Positions 29,340 through 42,125 of a stretch of DNA of 64,000 nt are shown here, in pieces (the first letter of the stretch is position 1; every line of letters starts with the position of its first letter). The notes beneath the pieces are model-generated. The model saw only the letters and a program-made list of their open reading frames with translations. It did not search any database and was not told the DNA's origin. The position numbers were made by a program, and so were the translations under genes. Origin of the DNA: Nymphaea colorata (taxonomy: Eukaryota > Streptophyta > Magnoliopsida > Nymphaeales > Nymphaeaceae); the NCBI RefSeq assembly GCF_008831285.2, contig NC_045138.2, positions 8,647,205 through 8,711,204 of the forward strand, written 5' to 3'.

Positions 29340-31130
29340 TTTCAGTACCAAGGCACTTGTGGGTAGATTCGGTAGCTACTACTCACATAAGTGTCTTTTG
29401 TGCAGGGCTGCCTAAATTGTTAAACGCCAATTGATGCTGAAAGATTCATCTATGAGGGCGATGACATGAAGGCGAAGATTGAAGCCATAGCAGATTTTTT
29501 GGGTTATTGTTAAAGACTGGTTGTTTTTTGAATTTGACAGAAACTTATGTAGTACCGTCTTTTAGACGGAATTTGTTTTTTATTTCTTTACTGGACAAAT
29601 TTGGTTATTATTGTTCATTTGGAGGAAACAAATTTAAGTTGTTTCTGCATTCAAATTTGATTACTACTGGTTCTTTGTCTAGTTGCTATAACCTCTATTT
29701 GCTTGATACGGTTGCTTCATATCATGAAACCTTGCATGTTACGTTTAGTGGTACTAAAAGAAATTAGTCAAAGGGAATTCTGCTATGTTATGGCATTGGC
29801 GCTTAGGACAAATCTCTGAAAAGAGAATAAAAGGCTTATGTCGAATAGAATTCTTGAGTCCCTTTGATTTTGTAGACTTTAATGTTTGCATTGTACGTAT
29901 AAAGGGAAAATGAACAAACATTAAGGGGTTATAAGTTTTATAATCCATTCAGTAAGTCTTTCTTTAAAAGGAAAATGCCCTTTTCTTTGAGGATATTGAG
30001 TTTGGGGAGGTGATCAGGTTAGAAGCATTGCTTTTGAAGAGGGACCTGAGTCCACTCTATTCAGAAGAAGGCAATGATGTCGATCTCCATACTGAAGAAC
30101 AAACTCAACAACCTCAAGAAAATTAAGTAGATGTGTCACTAAGGAAATTCATATATGGACTAAAGCAAGCTTTCTAATCAATGGTATTACAAATTTCATT
30201 AAATTATAGTTTCATTGGGTTTCGAGACTAATGTGGTTGATGAATGTGTATACCAAAACTTCAGTGAGGCAAATTTATCTTTCTGGTTTTATATGTCAAT
30301 AATATATTGCTGACAAGTAATGATGTGGGCATATTGCATGAAACTAAGAATTTTTTTGTCAACACAATTTGACATGAAGGATCTTGGTTGTGCATCTTTT
30401 GTATTAGGGATCCAAATATTTCGAGATCATTATCGGGGTATTCTTGGATTATCACAAAAGACCTACATTGATAAGGTGCTTCAGCAATATGGCATGAAGG
30501 ATTGTAAACCAGAAGATACTCCAGTTGCTAATAGAGACAAGTTTAGTCTCAAACAGTGTCCTAAAAGTGAAATCGAATCTAAGGAAATTAAAAGGATTCC
30601 CTATTCGTCTGTTGTGGGAAGCCTTATGTATGTTCAGGTTTGTACTCATCCGGATATTGCATTTATCGTTGAAATGTTAGGCAGATACTTAAGTGATCCT
30701 GGTATGGATCATTAAATAGCAGCCAAAAGGATATTAAAGTACTTACAAAGAACAAAAGGGTTTTATGTTCACATACATGAAGTCAGACCAGTGGGAGATA
30801 ATTGGGTATTCAGATTCTGACTTTGCTGGGTGTCAAGATAATGGCATCCAATCAGGTTTTGTGATTGCAGAATTTTGTCACGAGGCTGCGTATTATGTAT
30901 GGTATAGAAAGACCGCTAAGGTTGTAGTGTGACAATAATTCAGCAGTCATGTACTCTTATAACAGCCACAGTTTGTCAAAGTCGAAGCACATCGACATTA
31001 AGTTTTTTTGGGCTGTTAAAGAGGGGATACAGAATGGTCAGGTGTCTTTAGAGCATATTGGGACAAACTCTATGATTTGCGGATCCGCTTGCCAAGGGTT
31101 TAACACATAAGGTCTTTCACGAACATGTTA
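29340..31130 (+). pseudogene. copia pol remnants (PR, pre-integrase, RT end, RNase H)
   Basis: Fragments in copia order. A protease-like WVDSVATTHIS (about 29355) has V for the G of D-S-G. Next is a YVVPSFRRNLFFISLLDK block (about 29545). A gag-pre-integrase block, LWHWRLGQISEKRI, lies near 29790. The integrase core is gone. RT resumes with FDMKDLGCASFVLGIQIFRD (about 30370) and proceeds through GMKDCKPEDTPVAN and YSSVVGSLMYVQVCTHPDIA. RNase H-like GYSDSDFAGCQDNG is near 30810 and SKSKHIDIKFFW near 30980. Several stops and shifts interrupt it, and the RT catalytic YVDD region is absent. It cannot be functional. Confidence 0.85.
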
Positions 31131-31564
31131 TTCGTATGGGGTGTTATCATTGGATGATGTGCTGGTTTAGTGGGAGTTTGTATTTTGTTTGCTCTTATGT
31201 ATGGACACATATTCAGTTTTCTGCAGAATAAAGTTTAAAGTTCTTTGGTTCCTTTCTGTGTTTGTGTTTTGATCTCCATAAGTTTTTTAAAGTTGGATCA
31301 GTTGAGAATAGACATGTTGTAATCACATTACATGTAATTCTCATGCTATACATCCATATCATATCTATGTCATTGGTTATGTTAACATTTGTGATCATTG
31401 AAGGTTTAGCTAATTTTGATATAGCGAAAGTCGCTTTGGTTTTGTGTTGATATGATCATGGACGAGATTGGTGAAATGACGTTTAATAAGATAGCAGTTA
31501 TGAGCTCTTAAGGTTTTGTGTAATGTCTGAATGTATTAAGACATATTTGGCCCAAGTGGGAGAT

Positions 31565-31822
31565 TGTAAGATCATTTGGTGGGCCGACATATGTCCATGA
31601 GGAATTTCAGACATTATGGCTGTCTTAACGTAAATATCCGCTTAAGTGATTACATTTTGGGATATTACGTCATTTTAGATGGTATGAGGTAATTTTGAAA
31701 TGTATAGATACCAGTACGGAATTACGGACTCTTTGATGGGTGGAATCCGTAATTGTCTTTATTATAAAATGGTAGTGGTCCCTGGGGTCGTGCAATGGTT
31801 GCCTGAAACATTGGTTTCTAGG
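31565..31822 (+). repeat. truncated 3' LTR of copia element
   Basis: It matches the first part of the 5' LTR from TGTAAGATC to ggtttctaggg, then homology stops abruptly. The polypurine tract sits directly before it. Confidence 0.9.
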
Positions 31823-32038
31823 GGCTCAGACCAGGACCCTATGTGCTAAAGGCACAATTAGATGATAAAACAAGGTCATCAAATAAAGTCCATCAGAAAG
31901 AACAAGCTAGGTGTCACGGGCATGGATTTTCCTTCACCTTTTTTGCAAAGTGCAAGACACCCATGTGGCCCAAAAAAGTGTTACACGCTTCTTTAGTCAG
32001 CCTAATCCCTCAAAGAGGCTCAGACCAGGACCCTATGT
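31823..32038 (+). repeat. 22-bp direct repeat pair at the LTR break
   Basis: ggctcagaccaggaccctat plus gt occurs at 31823-31844 and again at 32017-32038, 194 bases apart. The first copy begins exactly where LTR homology ends. Confidence 0.9.
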
Positions 32039-32372
32039 CATTGTCGTTAGATAAGAGCGCAATTCCAGAACTTCGGCTCGATGGCCCTTTTCATTAATCT
32101 CTTAAAAATTTAAATTACAAATAAATCACCAAGTCCGGATCTTTTCCCTATACAATTTTCTCTCACTTGTACCATTGTACGTAGATTGTCCTGCAAACCT
32201 TGACACATAGGCCTCAACCTACTAAAATATAAGCTCATAAACACAAAAAGGGCCAAGGGTTGCGTCCTTATTAGCCATGCTCCTTGGCTGAACAATCACA
32301 AGGCCATGATTCGTGCCACTTGAACATGCACTTTTGGCCCTTTTCTCGAACGGATGCCGGTTGTGGTGAAGG
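32039..32372. other. spacer, nothing recognised
   Basis: No gene or clear repeat seen between the direct repeat and the hAT-like terminus at 32373. Confidence 0.5.
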
Positions 32373-32700
32373 TAGGGCTGCACATGAGTCGAGTCAGCCC
32401 AAGCTTGGCCAGCTCGAGCTCGAGTCAAGCTTCTTACAGCAAGCTCGAGCTCGACTCGAGTACACAAAGTTTAGCTCGAACTCGGCTCGTTTAACCCATT
32501 TTTAACTCGTTAACTTGTTTAACATTTACTCATTTAACCCATTTAAGTGATTTAGCTCATTTAAGCGTTAGCTCGTCTAGCTCTTTTAAACGTTAACTCG
32601 TTTAGCCGTCTAGCTCTTTTAATCATTAGCTCGTTTAGCCGTCTAACTCTTTTAAGCATTAGCTCATTACTCGTTTAAGCATTTAACTCTCATTTAGCTC
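32373..32700. repeat. subterminal GAGCTCGAG / ctcgtttagc repeats
   Basis: After the terminus come gctcgagctcgag words, then repeated short units such as ttagctcgtttagccgtcta and taactcgttta up to about 32700. The style matches the right end at 53205-53405 and the MITE at 11203-11740. Confidence 0.7.
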
Positions 32701-33319
32701 GTTTTTTGGTTCCCATTGCAAATTGTATGATCCTCAATATACAGTTTCTTTAGCCATATAACAATGGGAAGCAGGGTAAATATTAGCTTGAAAATGGTAA
32801 ATCTCTTTTTTTAATCTGGAATGTCCTTAAAGAGGTCTTGAGGAAATGTTGGCCCACTTGACTTACTACCACACATCTCCTGATTGCTGAGTGGGGTGCT
32901 AGCACCAAAATTCATCTGAACAGCATTATGGAATTCATCTGAATGCTAGCACCACACATCTCCTGATTGCTGGGTCCTTGCTGCACTTGTTGGAGGTTGG
33001 ATTCATGTCATGTACATAATCAGCAGTAAGAAGGAGCACCATGCAACTGAAGAATTTGAATCAGAAGGGCAAGCAGGTCATGGCATGACTTTTGGAGGAC
33101 CATGCCCCTCTATGCTGAAATCCAGCAGCGGATTGAAAGTTGCAAGCTTCATTGAAAGAAACTACATGGAAAACATAATTAGATAGTATGTATTCTTCTT
33201 CATAAAGAACGGAACATCAAAATGACTAGGTTCATTACACTTCAATAAATCCCATATTTTCCTCTCATGTACACAAGCTGCTTAAAGAACATATACACTA
33301 AGGCGCCAAGCATACTTAC

Positions 33320-34059
33320 AGAGTTGAAAGATTTGACAGCAAACCGAAAGAATTAGGAAGGTCTCCTGTAAAATGGTTGAAAGATAAATCCCTGCCATGA
33401 GAGTACAGATACTTTAATTGGTAAAATGTAACATAACACAACATGGTCGTAATTGAGTAATGAAGATTCCCACCTAAATTGTAACATAACACAGCAGAAA
33501 GTATCAGAGACGCTTTAAGTTTTAGCTACATATAAGGCCTCAGAAAAAAGCATTTACACATACGTAACAATATATATAACAGTGAAGGACAGAAGAAATA
33601 AAAAAAAAGCACCGACATCAATGACACTTGAAGACAGAGAAGTGCACAAGATTAGACCTTCAATGGTCTCCCTTGGTGTCTTTATCTTCACCAAGCATAC
33701 TTATTGCAATGCTCATCAAGTGGAAGTGCCGCAAATGTGACAAAGGTATACCTGAAAGCCCAAAAGAAGTGTAATAGTGATTCAACTAAAAAATTGAGAA
33801 ACTTACTCTCTTTTGCAGAAAATGAGTTACATATTGCATGTTCGTAAAAAGTACACAGCCAAGAAAGTGAAACCAGTAAATATAGAGGTCAAAGAACTTT
33901 GCATGCCATCCAAACACAAAAAAGGAAAACAGAAAACAGGTCACCAAAAAAATCAAGCAATGAAGAACAGCTTCAAGAAATAAGCTCCATCTCTGAGAAA
34001 AAAGAATTGCTGCCTCACCTATGTGAACCATTCAGTGTTATGACTGAAACTTTGTGATC
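33320..34059 (-). pseudogene. LRR receptor-like gene fragment (STRUBBELIG-family style)
   Basis: Minus-strand exon 33391-33320 is exactly 72 nt, has AG acceptor and GTAAGT donor, and encodes DLSFNHFTGDLPNSFGLLSN followed by LSTL, a leucine-rich repeat. 72-nt LRR exons are typical of plant LRR receptor kinases such as the SRF family. Two further candidate exons upstream, 33751-33692 and 34059-34019, join in phase without stops (DHKVSVITLNGSHR, then YTFVTFAALPLDEHCNKYAW); these are tentative. No kinase region was found. A CTAGGGTTT-type, 5'-UTR-like stretch lies near 35080-35100 and GC-rich pyrimidine-rich leader-like DNA at 52798-53170. Together they look like a gene fragment carried inside the TIR element. 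Confidence 0.45.
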
Positions 34060-35174
34060 CTGAAATCAATTATAAAGTTATGATCAAGTTAGATCCTGAG
34101 AACATTGAAATTAGACCCTGCTTGTTCCAGAGAAAAGAAAAACTCCAATTAAAATGCACAACCTTTGAACCGGCATTGCAACTATTTAGTGCAACAGACT
34201 TGTTAGATGTCATACAGGCTCCTCCGTCAGCAGTTTTCATACTATTTCTGTTCTTGCAAGGGCCCACTGCACCATTAAGTATTACTGTCCAAACCAATAC
34301 AAATAAGTATGAGTATTTATCATATGGGACAACAAGGCAAAGACAATATATGTGCAAGTCCATCAACAAGACCCAAAAAAGTAAAATAAAATTACCATAA
34401 ATTGAAATATCTTACTGACTCAAGAAGGAACACAAGTAACAATGTCAAACAGCAACACACACACAATTTAAGTTCTTCACTATTCATCACCACAAGCCTT
34501 TGCAAATTAACCATAGGCTTAAAAAGGACCAGCGAACACTTTCCAACATGATAAGTGCATCCAAAACACTATTCTAAATAAGACAATAAATCAAGGAAAA
34601 TGCAACTATAACACTTTTTGTGACAACATAACAAAAAAGAATATGAAGATTAAGCACCTTCTCAGAATGCCATATGCATAGAGTCCTTGTCAACCCAGTG
34701 GCAGATACCTCTCATCATATGGAATAATAGGAACCAACAAAATGCCAGACAAAGAACATAGCATTAACCTCGCTATCAGTGTTGGATCCACCTTGTAAGA
34801 ACACATGCAGGACCAAAAAATTACCGATTGTAGTCATCCCCTAACATATGGGGCGGACCATCCAGTCACTAAACATATCTGCTTGCTTGCAGTAAATAAA
34901 ACAACAAGTGAAGATTCACCTTCTTTTCTTTTGATATAGTATGAAAGTTCCAGACACCCGAGATCTAGAGATAGAGACGAGACTGCCAAACTGTAGCACT
35001 ACCATACAACTCATATTCTCATCAGCAACACCAAAGCACCTTAACAGAACCTCTTCTTCCAAACAGCAAAACATCACAGCCCAAACCCTAGAGGAAGAAG
35101 ATGGACGAGAATCGCAAAAAATACCAACTTGACAAAACCTTCACTCAAGAAACGAGACCACAACACAAAGAGAG

Positions 35175-38100
35175 TGGTAGGGTCTGCCCGAATGCGGATA
35201 AGAAAGTCACCAAGGTGCCGTCGAGACCCTCTCCAAGATCTAGGAGGATGTCGCCGATTTAGGGTTTAAAATTTCAATACAATGAATGGTTTCCGCCGGA
35301 CAGTCACCCCGGCTTAATAATAGGTCAAGATAGTACAAGAAGGGCTTCCCCAATCCCGGCTTGAGCCTACTACAATGGTCTAGAATAGGTGTGAGGTTTA
35401 ATACAAAGTGTAGCGATACATCAAACACTCATCTCACTCAACATTCACCAAACCATGCAAACCATTCTGTCATTCAATCCCTAGTCGGAACAAACCATAC
35501 CCTTATCCCTAGGTGGTCCACAACCCGGAAATCGTGTCCTTGGCAAGGTGCCTTGGAGGGATTCCAGCCGATTGTCAATGCCGTAGGCGGTTTGGGAAGC
35601 AAATACACCCTTTCCCCGAATCTATAGGATGATCCGATGTTACCTCCCAAGGCCTCGCTTGGGGACTCCTCTTGCTCACCGAAGGTAAAGGCCAACAACG
35701 CAAGATTGCCCTTCGGTATTCAGCTCCCCTTCAACTCCGGGCAGCAATAGTCCTTAGATAGAATCACAATAACGAGAAGGAAATCAAGTTCTATCTAGGA
35801 AGAAACGATAGAGAGAGAGAGAGTATCGTCACCGGATTCCCAATTAACCCCAAGGGTGAACGGAATGTCGATTGGGGGATGCTATCGTCGATTTCGCCCG
35901 ACGGATGCGGTTCCTTCTCTCTCTCGGGTTCCAATCTCCCACGGGAAGAAGTTGAGCCACGAGTTTCTTTGCTGGAATGAGGATTTGAGAAACAAAACCA
36001 ACAAGTATCAGGTATAGAAATGAAAGAGAAATCAACTTTTAAATGAGGAAATCTTTCACCCGTAAGACCAATTTCACCCCGGTCTTTTGTAATTAGAGGA
36101 GAAGCAAACACCGGTGCGCCGGCAGACGTTGAGGCAATCCTCAAGTTGCACTCCTACTCCTTCGTTTCCGACCCCTACTATCTCCCACGAACTCATGGGC
36201 AAGACTCCCAAATGAACCACACGAACACAAGTAATCACGATCCAAATGATAAAAGAAATGAAAGAGGGTTCGTGGATGCACTACACCGGATAATCGAATA
36301 ACCCCTAGGAAGTGTCGTACAGAGGGAGAAACAAGTGTTGGAAGCGCCAACACAGGCGTGACTTCCTTCTTCTCCGGTGAAGTGGAGAGCTCCGGCGATG
36401 AATGCTGGTCGGACTCCGGCACGGTGTCTCCCTCCTTGCTCTCCACGGCTCCTCGAGTTCTCAAAGAGTGGTCGTCCTTTCCCTCACACGAGCTAGGGCT
36501 AAGAGGCCTCCCCCCAAGATTGACATGAGGATCCCTCCTAGCATCGTGGAAGAATCTCCTTCAATTGTGCATTGAGAATCTCCAAGGATGGCGCCACGAT
36601 CTTGTCTTGTTTGGATAATGACCAGGTGCAATGCACCTAATCGGCTGGCCGATCTCCTTCCTTGATTGTTGGAGATCAAATCAGGAAGGAGGATCTTACG
36701 GGGATGACGCGAACTGCCTCTTGCCACGTGTCCTGACCTCGTGGCGCCACCTAGCACCTGCCTTATTTGAGAAGGGTCCAGATTCAACGTACCTAAAGCG
36801 CGAGAATCTCCTTTCCAAAGTTATAGGGACGGATCTAGAAGGAGATCGCCTTCCCTTTTTCCGTCGCTGATTTGGTGGGCCAGATGGATGGCGCCTTCCT
36901 TCCCGAGCTGCCTCCTGTCCTCCTCGTCAATCAGCAGCGGATCTCTTGCCAAAAGCATCGCAAGAGGATAAGGAAAGGCTGCACGGCGCCCAAATGTTGC
37001 CTTTTTGATGTACTTATGCGCTAGGGTTGAGCTCGCCTCTCATGACCAAATTGCCCATCCTAAGTGTGAATTAATTCAAGTAAAATCAAGATATAGCAAG
37101 GGCAGACTTGGAACTAATTATCCAATGGTCGGATCTGGCCGGCAGCTTCCGGATCTGACCGAAAAATTATCCGAAATTTGGACATACTCTATGAAAACCG
37201 GCAAGCAGTCCTTCAACATCCAGAACTTTCAATCAATGATTCACTAGCCAATGAAATCCAAATACCTTGATTTTGAGATATGTTGTAGAACTTTTATTTA
37301 TGAATCCAACGGTATATGGTTCGCCTGAAAACTCTACCGGAATCGCTGGAAACAGCCTCTGCAAGTGGCGGTTCTGCGGTGGACTGCGCCTGAGCGGTGG
37401 CGGCAGAAACAGCAAACTTCAGCGGCAGATTTGACCGGTGCGCTCTGGTCCGATCAGGCTGAAATTTTAGTATGTTGTACCTGAGGATGAGAGCTTTCAA
37501 ACAAGCTATAGATCGCCTCAAAAGTCTTAGTAAATTTCCAGATACAGCTATTTTAGCAGAAGTGGTTTCTGATGCGCCCTTCAAAAATCCGAGAGTCGCC
37601 TCTTCCGCGCTTCTCCTTCTTTCCCTCCGCGATGTCTCTCTTTCCTTCCGCAGACTTTCTCCTTCCTCGCCCTAGCCTTATCCTTTTGGTCCATAATTCG
37701 TATAGAGACTATGGACGATTCACCTATCTAAGATTCAACAGAATATTACCAGGATTTCGGCTGCTGGAAGAACTCCAGCCGGATGCTCTCGATCGTCCTC
37801 AAGTCGTCTCGAAGGTAGGTCTTCTTCTCCACGCGATGCCGCTGGTCCAGACCTAGTTAGACGAGAAGTTTATCCCCGGAATGCAAGGCTTGGGCCTGCA
37901 TTGATGTTGTGGTTAAGGGAGAACCGAGATCTCATCCACTAAGTACTAGGAAGATCAGAATACTTAGCTCATGATGAGAAACTCGCCGGATGTCGATGTT
38001 GAAGAAGACGAGCCAGAACCACGAGCGGCGCCTCGTTCAACTTCCTCTAGTGCAGCCACCTTTCAACTCCTTCGTGATCAAGGAGAAGGCACAGCTGCCT

Positions 38101-38988
38101 ATCGAAGGATCTCTTGGTTCGGAACGATCCAAATCCAAGTTGTCAATGGCTGCCGGCGGCCATTAACGGAGCTTGAATCTCCACAAATCTCACGGCTTGG
38201 TGAGCATTGCGGCCATTAACGGAGCTTGAATCTCCACAAATCTCACGGCTTGGTGAGCATTGCAATGTAGTGCTTCTATGGAAGCCACGACCTAAGGTCC
38301 AAGGGACTCCTCACACGGAGAGAGAAAACTTCAATTTGACTAAACGATAATCAATAAGTGTCTCGGTTTTGGACTTAAATACAAGTACCCGAGCTGGTTC
38401 CAAGTTGTGTCTCGAGATGAGACGAAAAGTAAATCGAGTCTAATAAAGAAAATGGTACATAAGCAAATTAAATCAAGTAAAAAGTCCAGATCTGAATTGG
38501 GCCAAAGGCCCCACCTCGCCCGGGCCCGCCCGAGCTTCGTCAACTTGATTCTCCAAGTGGGTCCGAGCCCACTGCCCTTTATCCACGCCCGGATCACGCA
38601 TGCTCCTCTGTAAGCCGAGCCCACCATCTTTTAGGTCAGACGTGCCTAAGTCATCCTCTTCCGGACTAAGTGGGTCCGGGTCTTCTTTATCTAGGCTAGA
38701 TGCACCTAGGCCTTCCTCACCTAGACCGAGCGGGTCTAGGTCTCCTAGGTCGAACCCACCTACGTCTTCTACGCGCAAGGCTCCCTTAGCCTTACTAAGT
38801 ATTTCCATGCGCTCCCGGCTTGGCTCCACCTCGTTCTTTGCCTTCGTTGAGGACTTAACCTCACAATGAAAATGTCTGCCTTCGTCTATAGAAGCCGCCT
38901 CCACCTGTTTTCCGCAAAATTTAAAACAAGAAAAGTTAGCCTCCCCACCAATATGTGGGAAGTACGAGTTCTAGGAAGGCTCGTATCA
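35175..38988 (-). repeat. 3' LTR of gypsy element (3.8 kb)
   Basis: Aligns along its length with 49082-52792. It has a 53-bp tandem duplication (38158-38210 and 38211-38263) and a 63-bp stretch (about 37518-37580) absent from the other LTR, and lacks about 25 bp present near 52735. Many point differences are spread throughout. Open frames inside are not conserved genes. Confidence 0.95.
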
Positions 38989-41900
38989 ACCCCACCCTCC
39001 TTAGATCGAGCTTGTCCCCAAGCTCGTGGTGTAGGGAAACAGAGACAAAGTCCCCAAGGTCGTGACGTAGGGAAATGAAGACGAATCTGTTCCAAGTCCT
39101 CCCAAGAGGTACCTCCATCTAGACCTTCCCACTCAATCAAAACCTCATGTCGTTGCCTACCATCTCGCAAAGCATATCGGTGCTTCAAGATCCGATATGC
39201 AGTGGGCTGCTGGTTCGGGTTGTGCTCAATGTTCCCAGGGAGAGAACCGTGGTGTGGCTTCAACCGTGTCACGTGAAAAACCGGATGAACTTGGGCAGCC
39301 GGTGGTAAGGAGATGCAATAAGCAGTCTTCCCTATTCTTTGAAGTACTTGGTATGGACCATAATACTTGGGAAGGAGCTTAGAATAGGGCTGCCACACAT
39401 AGTCTCCCACACTGAACTCTCTATCTTTTCGCCCCTTATTGTAGAACTGTCGCATACGAGTTTGGGCCTTAGCGATGTTCTGCTTAAGAGATTCCAGAAT
39501 CTCTTCACGAGTTCGTAGAGTGATATCCAATTCATCGTCCATGGCTGTCCCTCTTCATACCGAGGAATAGTAGGAGGTGGAAAACCATACACTGCCTCAT
39601 ATGGTGTGACTCTTGTGCTTGAATGGAGGCTAGTGTTATAGGACCACTCAGTCCACGATATATGTCTGACCCAAGTGTTGGGTCATGCCCCTACATCTGA
39701 GGTATGTCTCCAATGTACAATTCACTACCTCACTCTGTCCATCTGTCTGAGGATGGTGTGCAATGCTAAAATGTAAGGAGGTACCTGCCAGTCACATGTA
39801 CTCTTGCCAAAAGGCCCACAAGAAAATAGAGTCCCGGTCACTCATGTTGGTGTTGAGCATTCCATGAAGCTTCTCAACATGATCGTGGTAGGCTGCAGCA
39901 ACTAGGGGACCCTGATATGAGCGAGGTAAGGGCACAAAGTGAGCGTATTTTGTCAGTATGTCAACTACCACCATGACTGACTCTTTCCCCTTTGACTTAG
40001 GCATTGCCTCTATAAAATCCATAGAGACATCTCTCCATGGCTGTGTAGGAATAGGTAGGGGAACTAGGTGCCTGGGAGGCCTGACTGCCTCATACTTCTC
40101 CCTCTGACAATCTCACACAAACCTCTTCACATCAGCCTTCAAGCCCTCCCACCAGAATTGGGGCTTGATCCTGCCTATGGTCTTGGTCACCCCCTTATGG
40201 CCCGCTGTGACAGACTCATGAAAGTGCCTAATAAGCTCGTCCCTAAGAGTAGAGAGGCTTGGCTCTCTTCGTAAGTGCTTTGGACATAAATGCTACTGGA
40301 TGTCCTTCCTAGCTTAAAACAACACCAACTCCTGCATCACTAGCATCTGTCTCTACCGTGAATTCCTTCTCAAAATTGGGTAAAGTCAAAACTGGTGCCG
40401 ATACAAGTGCTGCCTTCAACTGGATGAAGGCCTCTCGTGACTTTTCTGACCACTAAAACTGCCCCTTTTTTAGCATGTGGGTCAATGGGGCAGCTATTGA
40501 CCCATAGCCACTGATGAAGCGTATGTAGTAGCAGGTAAGTCCCAAAATTCCACGCAACTCCTTTGGGTTTTTGGGTAAGGGCCACACTCGATTGTTACCA
40601 ACTTCTCTGGCTCAGCTCTATCACCATTCTTGGAGACAATGTGTCCCAAGTACCACACTGAGGTCTGGCCAAAGGTATATTTAGAAATCTTAGCATATAG
40701 TTGGTTGTCCCTCAAGATGGTAAGGACAGTGTCTAAGTGCTTCGCATGCATCTCCATTGTCGGACTGTATACAAGTATATCATAAAAAAATACTAGCACA
40801 TAGTCTCGTAGATAGCTTCTAAAGAGGTCATTGATGCACCTCTGAAATGTGGCAAGGGCATTAGTTAATCCAAAAGGCATTACGAGAAATTCGTAATGAC
40901 CATCATGTGTGTGAAAAGCTGTCTTATGAATGCCCTCCTTTTGCATACGAATCTGGTGGTAGCCTGCTCTCAAGTTCATCTTTGAAAAGTAAGAAGCACC
41001 AGCCAACTCGTCAAGTAACTCATCTATGACTGGTATAGGATGCTTATCCTTTACCGTGACCTCATTGAGGGCCTAGTAATCTACACAAAATCTCCACGTA
41101 CCATCCTTCTTCTTTACCAACAAGACGGGTGATGAAAATGTACTACTACTAGGTCAAATGACCCCACTCTCGAACATCTCCTTCACAAGTTTTTTTATCT
41201 CGGCCTTCTGACTATAGGCATACCGATATGGACGCACATTCACTGCCTCTGCCCCTTTGGTGGGGGTAATCCTATGATCATAGGAACGAGTGGGAGGCAA
41301 GCTTTTAGGCTCTTTAAAAATGGAAGGGAAGCCGTTAATCACACACTGAATGTCCTGAGGAATCACTTCAACATCGGTGGTGGAAGGAACAACATCTTTA
41401 ACCATTGATACTAGCCAATATGATGGCTGATTTGCCATGAGCACCTTCAATGCCGGCTTAGGGTCCACGCTAGGATTGATTGCTCTGAGGGTTACCTCCC
41501 CTCCACGCTCCTTAGGAAACATCATAGTCATGTCATCCAAGTCCCACAAGATCCTTTTCAAGGCTTTCATCCATTGAATCTCAAGTACTACATCTACACC
41601 CCCAATAAGAAGAATGTATAGATCAACCTTGAAAGGAACCTTGTGCATTTCCAAGCCCACGTTTTTGCAAATTTCATTGCAAGCTAATTTCTCACAATTT
41701 CCAACCATGACATTGAAAGAAGCTTGGGGAGTCGTCTTGCCATCCACGAGATGAGCCAACCTCGAATTGAGGAAGTTGTGGGTGGCTCCGGTATCAAGAA
41801 AAACAATCACCTTTTGGTAATTGATCTTACCCACAACCTTCATGGCATTGGGCCCGTTGTTGGTGAGGGCGTGACACAAGCCCTCCTCTTTTTCCTCGGT

Positions 41901-42060
41901 ATCTTCTTCTACCTTGGCTACCTCCGTGCCCTCGGTATCTACCTCTTCACTTCCCTCAAGTTCTTCATCACTATCTGTGACCTCATATAACTGAAAATAC
42001 TTGCACTTATGACCCACATGCCACTTTTCTTCACAGTTGAAGCAAAGCCCCTTTTTAATC
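38886..42060 (-). pseudogene. gypsy pol: protease, RT, RNase H, integrase, chromodomain (broken)
   Basis: It follows a CCHC knuckle (CFNCEEKWHVGHKC, about 42045-42004). Protease: FLDTGATHNF (about 41790). RT: DYxALNEV, FSKMNLRAGYHQIRM, FLVMPFGLTNA, then VLVFFYDILVYS where the family has FDD; the first catalytic Asp is Tyr here. RNase H: FTVETDASDAGVGV (about 40360). The frame then skips to the integrase HHCC region (GHKGVTKTIGRIKPQFWWEG, about 40200), so the RNase H end is deleted. Integrase core: MDFIEAMPKSKGKE, DILTKYAHFVPL, SDRDSIF and [10 protein letters not shown]. The last open part (39542-38886) has the GPYQVLQRIG and HPVFHVTRLKPHHG motifs and a chromodomain (RHEVLIEWEGLDGGTSWEDLE). 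Stops occur at 41154-41156, near 41075 and elsewhere, with frameshifts. Confidence 0.92.
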
Positions 42061-42125
42061 CTTTCCTCTCGTTCTTGACGTGAAATGTATTTAATGGAAA
42101 TGTTATTGCAAAAGGCTGGCCGATT

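Larger units (their letters stand above)
26004..31822 (+). mobile_element. defective Ty1/copia element with truncated 3' LTR
   Basis: 5' LTR 26004-26479, primer site 26482-26493, GC-rich leader, ACCGGTTC array, gag 28513-29286, fragments of pol, polypurine tract (aagtgggaga, 31554-31563), then 3' LTR from 31565. The internal part is too short for a full copia gag-pol: the integrase core and most of reverse transcriptase are missing. The 3' LTR stops after about 258 bases, so no target duplication can be paired with gttct at 25999-26003. LTR copies differ at scattered sites, so the insertion is not fresh. Confidence 0.9.

Noticed and set aside
35175-38904. Open frames of about 60-140 codons within the gypsy LTR, repeated in the other LTR
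   Set aside because: Their repetition only reflects LTR duplication; frames differ between copies by stops and indels.
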